64,000 nucleotides of DNA from Pseudogymnoascus destructans (Eukaryota > Ascomycota > Leotiomycetes > Thelebolales > Thelebolaceae): contig NW_020167526.1 of NCBI RefSeq assembly GCF_001641265.1, forward strand, positions 806,001 to 870,000, written 5' to 3'. A program made the position numbers and the translations under genes. Of the stretch, positions 54,117-64,000 are shown one piece after another (position 1 is the first letter of the stretch; every line of letters starts with the position of its first letter). Below the pieces are notes generated by a model, which searched no databases, was not told the origin of the DNA, and worked only from the letters and a program-made list of their open reading frames with translations.

Positions 54117-54637
54117 AATGGTACGCCCTCCGTCTTCCGAGGCCCCCAACCACAAACCCCCCGCCCTCGACCCCCACAACTCCAAGAAATATAGTACAGC
54201 ACAGCTAACCCCCCCCCAGGTTTTCCTCCTCGGCATCAACTTCCCCGAATCCAAATTGGCCACCATCGCCCTCCAATCTTTCTACGCGCTCGGTCCGCAC
54301 TCCTGCTCGCGGCTGCTCGCAAAATTCAGCATCCACCCGCTCGCGCGCATCGGCGACATACCGCAGCGCACCATCACTCAACTGACGGCGGAGTTGTCGA
54401 ACATGACGATCGAGAATGATGCAAAGAGGACGATGAGAGAGGATATTAGGCGGTTGAGAGACATGGGGAGTTATAGGGGGAGGAGACATGCTATGGGGTT
54501 GCCGGTTAGGGGACAGCGCACGAGGACGCAGGTATGTTTGCTCTTTCTGTTAGGTGTGATAGTGAGAGGGGATAGAGGCTAACAGGGGACAGATTATGAC
54601 GGCGTCGAGGCTGAATAAGGTCGAGCGGGCGAGGTGA
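54117..54637 (+). CDS. SWS2: Mitochondrial small-subunit ribosomal protein uS13m
   Basis: Exons 54117-54119 (ATG only), 54220-54531, 54593-54637; introns 100 and 61 nt. CDS 360 nt, 119 residues. Begins MVFLLGINFPESKLATIALQ; the uS13 fold follows, with GPHSCSRLLAKFSI, LARIGDIPQ, RRLRDMGSYRGRRHAMGLPV and RGQRTRTQIMTASRLNKVE, the basic tail that contacts 16S-type rRNA. Length fits mitochondrial S13. The first exon carries only the start codon; its splice site directly follows ATG (ATG|gtacgc). Confidence 0.9.
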
Positions 54638-55450
54638 GAGTGGGGAAGTGTATGTTTTGGTGGATATAGATGGGATGGCGTTAGAAGGCGTGGAATGTAT
54701 TGTACTGTACGATACGAGAGAATCAAACTCTATTATATATACGCTATATACTATACTGTGGATCCTGAATTCTGTGCCAAAATGAGAGTCTTCCAGTGTC
54801 TAGCACGCTTTTCCTCTGTTGTAAGAGGCTGTCCTGTCGACTTCACCCGTTGGAAGTTGACTCGACACCTCCGTGGATATAGACACGGGCTGGCTTCGAA
54901 GGCTACAGAGGGTCTGTTGAATTGAAGATGGGGGAGCTTTCTTATTTTTAAAGAATGTAATGAACTTTTTTGTTTCCTCCATCTCATAATCTGCAACGTG
55001 AACAAAATTCGTGCGGGATTGAAAAGTCCGAGCCAGGTTCCCTTCATCTCCTGGACTAAGGCAGCTGCAATCGTACATGCACAAACATCATTTCGAGTCG
55101 TAATGTGACGATCTGCATTCTTATATATGGACCTTTATTTAATTATCTTTCCCATATACACTCATCTGCTCGAGACTATCTAGAACATCAGTCTCCTTGG
55201 CATCAGTCACTCAGGAGGCATAATTGCCTCACAGAATCTCAGCCCTTCGGAAGCCTCGACAATTTCTCAAGAGGTAAAACCTTCACACAAGAGTTAAGCT
55301 TCGACCCGGGGGAGAAGGGCTATTGTCCAATCCAGCCATACCCAAGTCCTGTTGTAGGTACATTTGTTATCGCCATGTTGTTCTGAGCATTCTTTATACG
55401 GCATAGGAGCCGGACGTGCTTTTTATTTCATCACACGATCGTAGCTTCGT
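54638..55450. other. Intergenic, no gene
   Basis: About 800 bp of AT-rich DNA; small ORFs on both strands lack features. Part belongs to 3' regions of the flanking genes. Confidence 0.5.
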
Positions 55451-56714
55451 TCAACTGACGACCTCCGAACTGCTTGTGGTGTCTGCGGCCTTGCGAAACC
55501 GCCCCTGCATCCAGCATCGATACATCTTGAGCTGCTTGGCGCGATTGACAAGCAGTCTGCGATCCACGCCCAAGCTGACAATCTCAAATCTCGGGGCAGC
55601 AGGCGCATCGCCGCCAGCAGACACACCCTCGCCCGACCAAATCTCTTCCAGCTCGTCCTTCTCAAAAAAGTAAACCCTCGTGCCATCCCCACGAACATAA
55701 AAGTTCTCCTCCATGTACCGTCCCTTCTTGAAGCGGACCTGGGCCAGGTCTCCGCGGCCGTAGTCCCGGAATAGCACCTCGCCGCCTGGCTTCAGCACGC
55801 GATAGATGTTCGACACAGCCTGACGCCATTGCGTCGGCGAGAGAGCGGAGAATATGAATATCATCAGGACGACATCTACAGAGCCCTCGGCGAGTCCCGG
55901 CGGGAGTTCTCGCGCCGCGGCATCCCAGACGTCGGCCTGGATTTGACTCGTATTATAGGCATCATTCTCACGCATCACTTTGACGGCTATCTTGGAGAAA
56001 TCGCAGGCATGGATTTTAAGGTTTGGATTTTGATTATTTGCAATAATAGGAAAGGCGGTGTTGCCAGCACCGGCACCGACCTCAAGGAGCGTGCAGGGAC
56101 CGTAGTCTGCGAGCGTGACTTCGGCAAGCACGGGGAACTCCTGACGAAGCCACTTGCGGTCTTTGAAGAAATTAGACGTGTTGTTTTTATAAAACTGGTT
56201 CCACCACTTAGCGGGATCGGAGTTAAATCTGTCTGAAGAAGCATTAGCGGAGATTCTTGAGAATTGTGTGATCAAAAAAGTAATGCTTTTGACTTTATAT
56301 CAGATAGGAGCGAAAGACGTTGCTATGTTTGTATCATTCAGGGATCCGTAGACCTCAGATGAACTATGCATTTTGAATCATCATGAAAGTGGTGCGCATA
56401 AGAAAAGATGGAAACTCACTCTTGTCAAAATCAGAAACCGGAGCTTCACGCTGCTTCGCATATTGTACTTCAGAATACTCCTTGTAGGCATCATCTGTTT
56501 CCACATGGTCCCACGCGTTAAATTCAAATACGTTATCCTTCTCTTTGAGTAACCGCGATCCAAACTGGAAAGGGTCAGTTCGTTTCATATTGTGCTGAGG
56601 GTCATGAGACAGATGTGCGGGGACGTCCCCGCCAATAGGCTGAGCCTGCTCACTCTGATCCTGTGCAACTGGCACAATCGCAGTGTCCACCGGAATCTCC
56701 ATGTCCGCACCCAT
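55451..56714 (-). CDS. TRM140: tRNA N3-methylcytidine methyltransferase (TRM140/METTL2-like)
   Basis: Exons 56420-56714 and 55451-56232; intron 187 nt with GT/AG (junction reads DFDKNRFNSDPAKWWNQFY). CDS 1077 nt, 358 residues. After a ~95-residue N-terminus (VFEFNAWDHVETDD), the class I methyltransferase shows motif I TLLEVGAGAGNTAFPII, motif II DFSKIAVKVMREN, DVVLMIFIFSALSPTQW, and LKPGGEVLFRDYGRGDLAQ, followed by KFFYVRGDGTRVYFF-like GDGTRVYFFEKDELEEIW. These are the METTL2/6/8 family marks; the enzyme makes m3C32 in tRNAThr and tRNASer. The intron is long and might contain an unseen small exon. Divergent from COQ10. Confidence 0.9.
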
Positions 56715-57048
56715 CTCAAAAAGCAGTAGTCGCTCCTGAAACTTCGGGAGAAACTAGGGCTGTTTGTCGTTGGAGATTTGGGTTTGTTGAGAGTATTATG
56801 GAAGAAGGTTTTTGTCAAGAACACAAAAACTTTTTTGTCGTATTTAAGGTGCGGCTCATTATGTAAGCGAGTTTCGGGAAGGAAATGGACAGGGATCAGT
56901 TAGCTGGCTGGTGAGTTTATCTAGCTTCCAAATATCGCAATGTTTTTTGTCTGCGACTTCATGTGTACATTACCTGGGGCGGAATACCTAGCATAATGAA
57001 AATTGTTTTTTGAAGCGATCAATAACTCTCTTTTTTTTACCTTCCACC
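56715..57048. promoter_or_regulatory. Divergent promoter of TRM140-like gene and COQ10
   Basis: 334 bp between the starts. No clear site. Confidence 0.6.
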
Positions 57049-57729
57049 ATGGCGTGTCCGATTCCACTTCGAGTTATGCGCCGCATTTCCTCTGTCAGAC
57101 CCCAGAACTTTCGCCCAGTTGCGCCAATTCGACGAAGCTTTCTCACCCTTCCAGGCTCCGAACTCATTACTCTGAAGGAAACTCGAATTCTCCCGTACGA
57201 ATCGTCAAGTTTATATACCCTGATCGCCGACGTGGACCTCTATTCAAGCTTCATACCTTATTGTCAAGAATCCCGAGTCACAAAATGGTCAGAACCAGAT
57301 ACCAAGGGGAAGAGATGGCCCGAGCAAGCAGACTTGAAAGTTGGGTGGGGAGGGTTTGAGGAGACATTCACAAGCAAGCTCAATTGCGTCTCAGACACCA
57401 TTGTCGAGGCCCTCGGGGGTGATGCTGTGCCCGCCGTTTCAAAACAGCATTCACTTGGTCGCCTTTCGAGAATAGAGTCTCCTGCTATACCCAATAACAT
57501 CTTCAAGCGGTTATCAACGAGGTGGACGGTGAAGCCGCTTTTAGGACAACCCGCTACGTCTGGAGTCTCTCGCGTTCTCACAGAGGTGAACCTGGCGATC
57601 GAATTTCAATTCTCAAACCCATTGTATGGATCTCTGAGTAAAGCGGTTGCTCCAAAACTGGCAGAGGTTATGATTGAGGCATTTGAGAAGAGGGCAAAGT
57701 TGTTGCTGGACAGCCCAAGGCAGAAGTAG
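57049..57729 (+). CDS. COQ10: Coenzyme Q-binding protein COQ10 (START domain)
   Basis: Single exon, 226 residues from ATG 57049 (context accATGg); the in-frame ATG at 57010 adds a hydrophobic segment and is less likely. The N-terminus MACPIPLRVMRRISSVRP is Arg-rich, a mitochondrial targeting sequence. START/polyketide-cyclase domain: YLIADVDLYSSFIPYC-like TLIADVDLYSSFIPYCQES, ADLKVGWGGFEETFTS, VNLAIEFQFSNPLYGSLS and a C-terminal helix. COQ10 binds coenzyme Q in the inner mitochondrial membrane and supports its use in respiration. Confidence 0.93.
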   Translation: MACPIPLRVMRRISSVRPQNFRPVAPIRRSFLTLPGSELITLKETRILPYESSSLYTLIADVDLYSSFIPYCQESRVTKWSEPDTKGKRWPEQADLKVGWGGFEETFTSKLNCVSDTIVEALGGDAVPAVSKQHSLGRLSRIESPAIPNNIFKRLSTRWTVKPLLGQPATSGVSRVLTEVNLAIEFQFSNPLYGSLSKAVAPKLAEVMIEAFEKRAKLLLDSPRQK

Positions 57730-58260
57730 CGGCTTCGAATTGTAACTTGATGAATGGCTGGGATGAAAGGCTGCAACAGAAGAAGGCAACGATAATGAGT
57801 GTGCTGCATACAAATGGCGTTGGGGGTCGGTCCGAAAACCTATAATACTGTACATACAAATTCCAAATTCCAACATTCGCTCTCACTGATGCAAACTTCT
57901 CACATCTCGTATATTAATTCACATCATTCTCATATAATAACAGGTCGTATAAATAGTCATCGAATCTAAATCCTCCAACAAGGGTATAACAACTCCATAT
58001 ATCCCAAATGCTACATCGATAAATAAAGTCGTAAATTTGCTACATATTCTTCCCCTCCCCCCACGTGTCGGCGAGACATAAATGCTCCAGGTCTACCTCT
58101 TGGAGCGTCGTGACCAGAACTTGCGATCTCAACTTGGCTGGCGCAGTTCTGAGTCGCCTGTGCTCTACCAGACCGTGACTGCGTAGAGCCGTCGTCCATG
58201 ACGGCCCCCGCCCCTTAGTTTCTTCAAACGTGGCTAATATTTTGCCAAAAAGCATTATTC
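57730..58260. other. Convergent 3' regions, no gene
   Basis: Between COQ10 (+) and the ubiquitin-like-domain gene (-). AATAAA-like atcgataaataaag at 58015 could be a poly(A) signal region. No gene. Confidence 0.45.
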
Positions 58261-60263
58261 TCAACCCTTCTTTGCCCTATTTTCCGTTAGAAATTGCCGC
58301 ATCAGATCATTTACGCTTGTTACTCACCTTCCCTTCCCACCCTTCGCAGGTTTGCTTCCACCTCCTCCAAATAGACCCCAAGATGACTTCTCTGTCTTCT
58401 TCTTCTTCGGAACATTGTCATCTATCACCATGACCGCAGGCATTCCTCCAGGACCTGAATCAGGCCAACCGCCAGCTGGGGGTGGTGGTGGTGGTGGTGG
58501 TGGACCCCTGTCTCGGCCCCTAGGCGCCGCCTTCTGCGAGTGTCGTTTCCCATGAGCTTGGGGAACTGGCACGGGCGGTGGGCCAGGCTCCGGCTTTGGA
58601 GGCTCTGGCATAGGCCACATGTGCATCGTAATTGCCCAGTCAGGTTCAATCATCGTTTCCCATACTTGGGGAAGAATGATCTCGCCATTAGGTCCAATCA
58701 GGTCATAATGGCCTTCCTGGACGTGAGGGCCAATGACTTCCACGTGAAGGAATGCTTGTCGAATGAGATCTTCCATTCCCTATTTCTGTTAGTACATAAT
58801 TCACGCCAAGGGACCAAAAAAACTTACTGCCCATGTTTGGCAAAGATGATACGGAAAACTGAACTTGCGGCCAACAGCATCCTTGAACTTGATCGGCTTC
58901 TTTTTCACCTCCTTCGGCGGGGCAGCTAAAGCCTTCGCGGCGTCTGCTTCAGCTTTGGCCACCTTGATCTCCTCCTCAAATTTGGCCTTCAAATCTGCTT
59001 CGTACTTCTTCTTCGCCTCGGCTTCAGCTTTTGCCTTCTTCTCGTCGTCCTTTGCCTTCTGCACGGCGGCAACCTCAGCATCAAACTTGGCTTTCGCGTC
59101 AGCAACTTCCTTGGCTCGCGCCGCTGCTTCCATCGTTGCCTTCATCTTGGCAACTTCTTCGGCGACCCTCTTATTTGTGGCGGCAGTATGTTCGGCGTCA
59201 TCCTTCGCCTTTTGCTCTGCCGCCACCTTGTCGTTGAAAAGTTTTCGCGATTCTTGAAGTGCCTTTTGAAGTTCAGCCAACTTCTTCTCCACTTCGGGGT
59301 CGGCAACAGGCGCGGGAGGTGGTGCTGGAGTCGCCGGCGCAGGTGCCGGGGCTGGAGTTGGCGCAGGCGACTCGTGGGGAGGCGGGACCGGCTGAGAATA
59401 GTGATAATAAGGCGATTGGCTTCCCGATGTTCCTTGGCCTTGATGCGGCACCCCGTATTGGGGGTAGCCGCCATATGGTGGCGCTTGCCCGTATGGCATC
59501 ATTTCATGCCCACCAAAGCCGCCAAGTGGCTGCTGGCCGGGAGGATAGTGCTGCCCTGGCGGATAGTAGCCTTGCTGGCCAACCCCGGCGGCGGGTGAGA
59601 AGGGGTTCTGGGGGTACCCGTGCGAGCTAGGAGGAGGCCCGAACGGCACTACCGGCCCAGCCGCTCCAGGGAAAGGTGGTGGCGGCGCACCTACAGTGTA
59701 GCCGGAGGCAAAGCTTTGCGGATATCCTGCCGGGGGCGGCGGCGCCCTGCCGCCATATTGAGGATGTTGCGATGGGAAGCCTCGGCCATAGCCCGGGTAG
59801 TCCTCTATGGACGCCACACTCGATGGCGGGTTCGGCCTTGGCCGATGCGAGCGTGGTTGCTGGTGGCGAGAGCTGTGGTCAGACGACGATGTCTGCCTTC
59901 GAGAGGAGCCTCTACGGATCGAGGGAGCGGGTTGGCTCGAGTTCCTGTATATCGGCTGCTGTCTGGAACGGGAAGCAGGCTCCGACGGCTCGGGGTCTTC
60001 GGGGTATATTGGATCCCATGTATCGTCTAGAGGGTCAGAATCTTCGTGGTTTATGACGGTATTTAAGACATGGACTCCAGTACCTGTTGAGCTTCCTCCC
60101 GTGAAGGAAGATCGAGAAGAGCTATTCGACGGGGAGTGGTTGTCGAGATCGACTTTTACGGCTCTGCGCAGCGACGTTCGTTAGTGGGCATTGTGGGGTC
60201 TCGGAGCGGTGAAAGTGCACTGTCTTATTAAAAGGAAAAGGAATGTATGACTTACGGCGGCAT
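58261..60263 (-). CDS. Proline-rich protein with fungal ubiquitin-like domain
   Basis: Exons 60256-60263, 58828-60163, 58328-58779, 58261-58276; introns 92, 48 and 51 nt. CDS 1812 nt, 603 residues. The first exon is 8 nt (ATGCCGCC) and splices to AVKVDLDNHSPSNS; a Ser/Arg-rich region and a long Pro/Gly/Tyr-rich region follow, then an Ala/Lys/Glu-rich coiled coil (residues about 290-435) and KPIKFKDAVGRKFSFPYHLC, GMEDLIRQAFLHVEVIGPHV, ILPQVWETMIEPDWAITMHMW, the fungal ubiquitin-like domain. A Pro-rich, Lys-rich tail ends it. If the last intron is retained the protein ends GGKGR and not GGKGRAKKG. Function unknown. Confidence 0.85.
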
Positions 60264-62293
60264 TTGTAATTCGGTGTAGGGTATATCTCCAGGTCGCGAC
60301 CGTCTCCTTGGGGGAGAGTCGAGACGGAGATATCCTTTTTGTGTTTATAATCCCTGACGTTGACACGCAGGTAAAGGTCGGCTGCAACAGGCTACGGCTG
60401 GAATGTGGATTTTTTCGCGGTCGATATGTAAGGCGCCAACACTGGCTGGATCTTGACCGCCAAATACTTGTCGCGCGAGTAAAACGGCGAAACAGCAGGT
60501 AATCGGCGCAGAGTTTGGTGTGTTGTTTTGTTTACTTTGGTTGTTTGGTGGTACTCGTGGGGATGTGGGGCCGAGACGTCAACAAGGTACATGCGATCGA
60601 TTGTGAGTGATTGGTATTTGCGATGACGACTACTTCGTAACGGCGTTGCTTTGGAGATGGTTGACGGGGTAAAAGTGTGTCAGGACGATATCTGAACTGA
60701 GATGCGATCATGGTTAGTGAGGGGTTTCGATGTGGGTGATGGATGGCAATCGAGACGCCGTTGGCAAGGCACGATGGTCCTACAACCCAAAAAACAGCCC
60801 GAAGACGGCGAAATCGAAAAGAAACGCAGTGGATTCCCGGCAAACACTTGTTTTAACATCGGCCTTCCCGTCAGTCATCAAACAAATGGCTCGGGCGGGA
60901 GTCAGACGTTGGAATACTGCCTGCAGACAGCTAGGATTGTTTTCGAATTAAGACAAACCTTTTTCGTGGGTTGATGGTCTATCAAGGTAGATATATAAAA
61001 GTATGCTGTACTTGACCACCTCGCGATCAGTTTAAAAATGTAGCGAAGAAGGTATCTTTGGTCTGTGGTCTCCAAGGGTTTCCAAAACAATAAAGTAATC
61101 AGTGTAACGGGTGACTCCAAAAGGTGGTTCTGTTTTTGTCTCCTCTGGTCTTTGGGCAGCCTCCAGGATATGTGGCGAAGCCCTGTCCCTGTTGTGGATT
61201 GTGGAACTGCCAAAAAAAAATACTCGCAGGATATGCGATGCTGTTGAGAGAGAGAGAGAGAGAGAGAGAGAAAAGATCCAGCAGTGTCCGTCCTATGGGG
61301 TGGAGTGTTTTTGTGTATAAAGTCCTCCGTTCGAGTGGGCCAGGCAGTCCGGTATTTGTAGGGATAAATGTAAGGCTCCTATGGCCTTTTCTTGGGGAAT
61401 GAATATGGTTTTCTGAAAAGATTCCTGAAGGTCACGAACATATTGGTTCTGAGAGATTCGCTTCGCCTTGTGGTTTGTGGTTGAGGAACAACCCAAAATG
61501 TCACAAAAGCCTTGTGGATTGTGGAAAACACTTATACACTTCTGGTACAAATACTGTGGGGAAGGTCTGAAGAGTTATTGACATTTTATTTCGTGGCCGT
61601 TCTTTGTCTAATATACAGATGCCAACGCCCAAGCTCCACCAGGATTGCCCGGCCACAGTGATGAAAATTTGCTGTCAATCCCAAAAACAGCCCACAAGAA
61701 CATCTGGCAACACCTGGATGTGACTCAATATGGGAGCCCAGTGGATCTCACCAAGGGATCTACACGGTATTCAGTGCGTTGGGCAATTTGCGCAACAGCC
61801 CAAGGCCACGCACTCCAAGGCAACAGGGATTAATTGTCGGAGAAAGCGCTGGGGATCAGATCCATTCCCCAATCCACTGCCTTGGAACCAGGTTAAAACA
61901 GTCGACGAGGCTCACCGAACAAAAAACTGCCGCCCAAGATCAAGGTTGATGCCCAAGCCTTCCGCGATCCTGCATGGAAGGAAAGCCACATCTTCTTTTT
62001 TGGTCCTATCAGGCCCCAACGCCCAAAAGTACTTCCGGCGCGATCAGACATGCCACGTACTATAACAGCTAAACAAAATTCGCTTCTTGGCACAATGTCA
62101 TCAGAGACTAACGCCACGACAATTGCAGTTGTGCCAATTGGGCCCACCATCGCCATCATGGTCTGACCAGATTGTCTCGATTTTCGGATCGAGACGCGAT
62201 CGTCAGCCCTACACCCGGGTCTTCAGAATACAGCGCTCATCAGTCAGTTCCGTACCTTGCGTGGATATTCCTTGCCCGCGTCACCGCACCGAA
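60264..62293. other. 2-kb intergenic region, no gene recognised
   Basis: Upstream of the ubiquitin-like-domain gene and downstream of EMC2. A (GA)n microsatellite lies at 61245-61271. Short ORFs on both strands have no motif. It could hold a noncoding RNA or UTRs. Confidence 0.5.
61245..61271 (+). repeat. (GA)n microsatellite
   Basis: About 13 GA units, uninterrupted. Confidence 0.95.
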
Positions 62294-63427
62294 CTAACGG
62301 ATGGTTTTGACTGCGTCTCGGTCAAGTAGTTCTCGTGCTGCGATAAGCTCTGCTGCGTCATATCCCTCCCAACCAGCTTCTCGTGCGACGCTCCGGCGCA
62401 CAATTTCCGTAAGTTTGGCAGTTGCAAGCAGGTTAAGGCTCTGTATAGTTTTGACGCTCGGTGTCGAATCAGCCTTGAACTTATTCGATCCTTCCGACAA
62501 GGTAAGCAATGCACGAGAAGTTGCCTGTCAAAGGTTAGTTTTCGCGTGGACACTATTTATAAATGGCCAACATACAAGCTTCAGGCCGTAAAACCCCCTG
62601 AGATAGTCATCGCACAGCTCAATACTTCTTGAAAACCTTCGTACAGATTCGAAGAGGTACTTTTCAGTGGTATTGTCCTTCCCTGTACTTCCATCGGTCC
62701 CGGCGCTGGTAAACAGGAGCTCTCCAAGTCTCGCGTGTATCTTTCAATGGTTAGCCAATAGATTTGTACAGCGGTTTATAATATCCTTACATTCCAAGCG
62801 TTCGGTGTTATTAACAAGACCTCCTCCAAAGCAAAGATGCTCTGCTGATAGAGTCCTTGGGAAGCATATAAGTCGCTGATTTCGGCCCACGCTTCCGCAT
62901 CAGTTGGAGAACAGTCGAGAAATTGAGCAAGGGCTGAAATGGCCTCTGCTTGTTTTCCTTTCGACTTCAGGAGAGCTATGCGCCGTTTTGAAACAGGCTG
63001 TAGAGAAGTCAGCTACATCTCCTGTAATGAGGTATGCAGGAAAACAAACCATATTGCCCGGGTCACTCTTGAGTATAGCATCGTATTCCGTCAAAACCCT
63101 TTGCAGCTCGGCATCATTCTCCGCTGTTGCTTCCTGGTATAGTCCTTGTAATGCCATGAGCCTCTCATTGCTTCCCCCAAACCTGCTCAACAGCCTGTCC
63201 AAGCATACGCGGGCCGACTGCTTGTCGCCAGTGCGGAGGCATGATAGCATGAGGTTTTCGTACGTTGTCCATAGTTCTGGGGTTTCTGGCGCAGCATATA
63301 CGGACGAAAGAGAGTATGGAGCGATCGACGATGGGGTCGTCGAGAGTAGCACAGGAGCTTGTTGGGACAATTGCAGAGCTACCGAGGGCGGCAGGTGGGC
63401 AGGTTGTTGGAGAATTGACGAAGACAT
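62294..63427 (-). CDS. EMC2: ER membrane protein complex subunit 2 (TPR protein)
   Basis: Exons 63050-63427, 62791-62997, 62576-62740, 62294-62524; introns 52, 50 and 51 nt. CDS 981 nt, 326 residues. Begins MSSSILQQPAHLPPSVA; conserved TPETPELWTTYENLML-like segment (APETPELWTTYENLML), LMALQGLYQEATAEND, AEAWAEISDLYASQGLYQQS, EEVLLITPNAWN (TPR helices), and the C-terminal ATAKLTEIVRRSVAREAG, WEGYDAAELIAARELLDRD. EMC2 is a soluble TPR subunit on the cytosolic face of the EMC membrane insertase. All junctions keep the frame. Divergent from AP-3 delta. Confidence 0.92.
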
Positions 63428-63854
63428 CTTCTTTTTGTAGAGCTATCCGTTGAAATATAATTCCAGGAGATGCGACAGCTTGTATCCGACTGATGAGGCA
63501 CAACCGTATGAGGTGAGGTTGATAGTACATACGGAGTAGTGAACCACAGAAAGGGTGCACGGTCCACCAAGGTAGGGGCCGCGTTCTTCGACCATGATGC
63601 ACCCAAGCCTGTCTCGTTTGGTGGGGCAACATCTTCGAGACGCTGATAATGTGCTGCTACGGTGTATTAAGACAACAAATGGCCTAGCACTTCGGCGACA
63701 CTTCCTTACCATATTCTACTTTTAGGGGTTGCCTTGGGAAGGCTAATATAGAAATCCGTGGCACTCTATCCCCGCCCCGTCCCATTCGTTGATATCGGGG
63801 CGCTTGAACAGCTCTCATGGATGGGGAGGGAGCACCCTGCGACAGAGCCTCAAG
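63428..63854. promoter_or_regulatory. Divergent region of EMC2 and AP-3 delta
   Basis: 427 bp between the two starts, containing 5' leaders. No defined site. Confidence 0.55.
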
Positions 63855-64000
63855 ATGTACGTCCTCTCCACTCATATATGAAGGCTGCCGAGATCTTTAC
63901 TGACGCGCCCCAGGTTTGAAAAATCCCTCTATGACCTCATAAGAGGATTGCGGAACCACAAGGGCAACGAGAAGGCATACATACAAAACAGCCTCAAAGA
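63855..64000 (+). CDS. APL5: AP-3 adaptor complex delta subunit, N-terminus only
   Basis: The start codon is split: exon 1 ends with AT at 63855-63856, intron 63857-63913 (gtacgtcc ... ctgac ... ccccag, 57 nt), exon 2 begins with G. The frame reads MFEKSLYDLIRGLRNHKGNE and continues past the window. This is the conserved start of fungal AP-3 delta-adaptin, which carries cargo from the Golgi to the vacuole. The unspliced alternative (ATG TAC GTC) gives a frame without the conserved sequence. Confidence 0.8.

Noticed and set aside
1..64000. CRISPR array, prophage, bacterial insertion sequence
   Set aside because: No regularly spaced repeats, and the genes, introns and elements are fungal throughout.

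Overview
This window comes from a filamentous ascomycete, probably a eurotiomycete of the Aspergillus/Penicillium kind. The evidence is dense genes with 43-60 nt spliceosomal introns, introns next to start codons, and a typical Pezizomycotina gene set (EMC2, AP-3 delta, INO80 subunit Ies1, CypB, COQ10, NSA2, an ABCC transporter, a rhodopsin-domain membrane protein). I see no rRNA, tRNA or CRISPR.

The left half (1 to about 38,300) is a nested transposon graveyard. It holds three families of chromodomain or related Ty3/Gypsy LTR retrotransposons. Family A is a near-complete element at 1-6088 (minus strand, 3' LTR outside the window) plus solo or fragmentary LTRs. Family B is a full-length element at 15378-22105 with two ~935-bp LTRs, target duplication CCTAT and one in-frame stop, plus four further LTR copies. 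Family C has an LTR and gag fragments near 27.05 kb and 34.0-35.0 kb. DNA transposon remains include a hAT transposase (10188-12269), a pogo/Fot1-like element with 43-bp TIRs (22676-24505), two more pogo fragments and a mariner fragment. Among these lie a rhodopsin-domain gene (12774-14238), a FAD monooxygenase (31381-32725), a decayed trypsin-like gene and two decayed, intron-bearing histone H3-like copies.

The right half (38,387 to 64,000) is ordinary euchromatin with conserved genes. In order: NSA2 (-), a HAD hydrolase (+), a tyrosine phosphatase (+), a YOR1-type ABC transporter (+), a Frag1/DRAM/Sfk1 membrane protein with an apparent 1-nt frameshift (+), IES1 (-), ER cyclophilin B (-), mitochondrial uS13 (+), a TRM140/METTL-like tRNA methyltransferase (-), COQ10 (+), a proline-rich ubiquitin-like-domain protein (-), EMC2 (-), and the start of AP-3 delta (+). 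Several pairs are divergent and share a promoter. The boundary between transposon-rich and gene-rich DNA is sharp, near 38.3 kb.

Most interesting points: (1) in all three Gypsy families the bases from position +3 after the 5' LTR are complementary to a site inside the LTR (8, 10 and 11 nt), which looks like Tf1/sushi-type self-priming; (2) family A has a canonical -1 slippery heptamer (A AAA AAC) directly before the gag stop; (3) the H3-like gene copies keep a histone gene structure and lie beside retroelement LTRs. All gene models were spliced by eye; exon coordinates are given in the entries.
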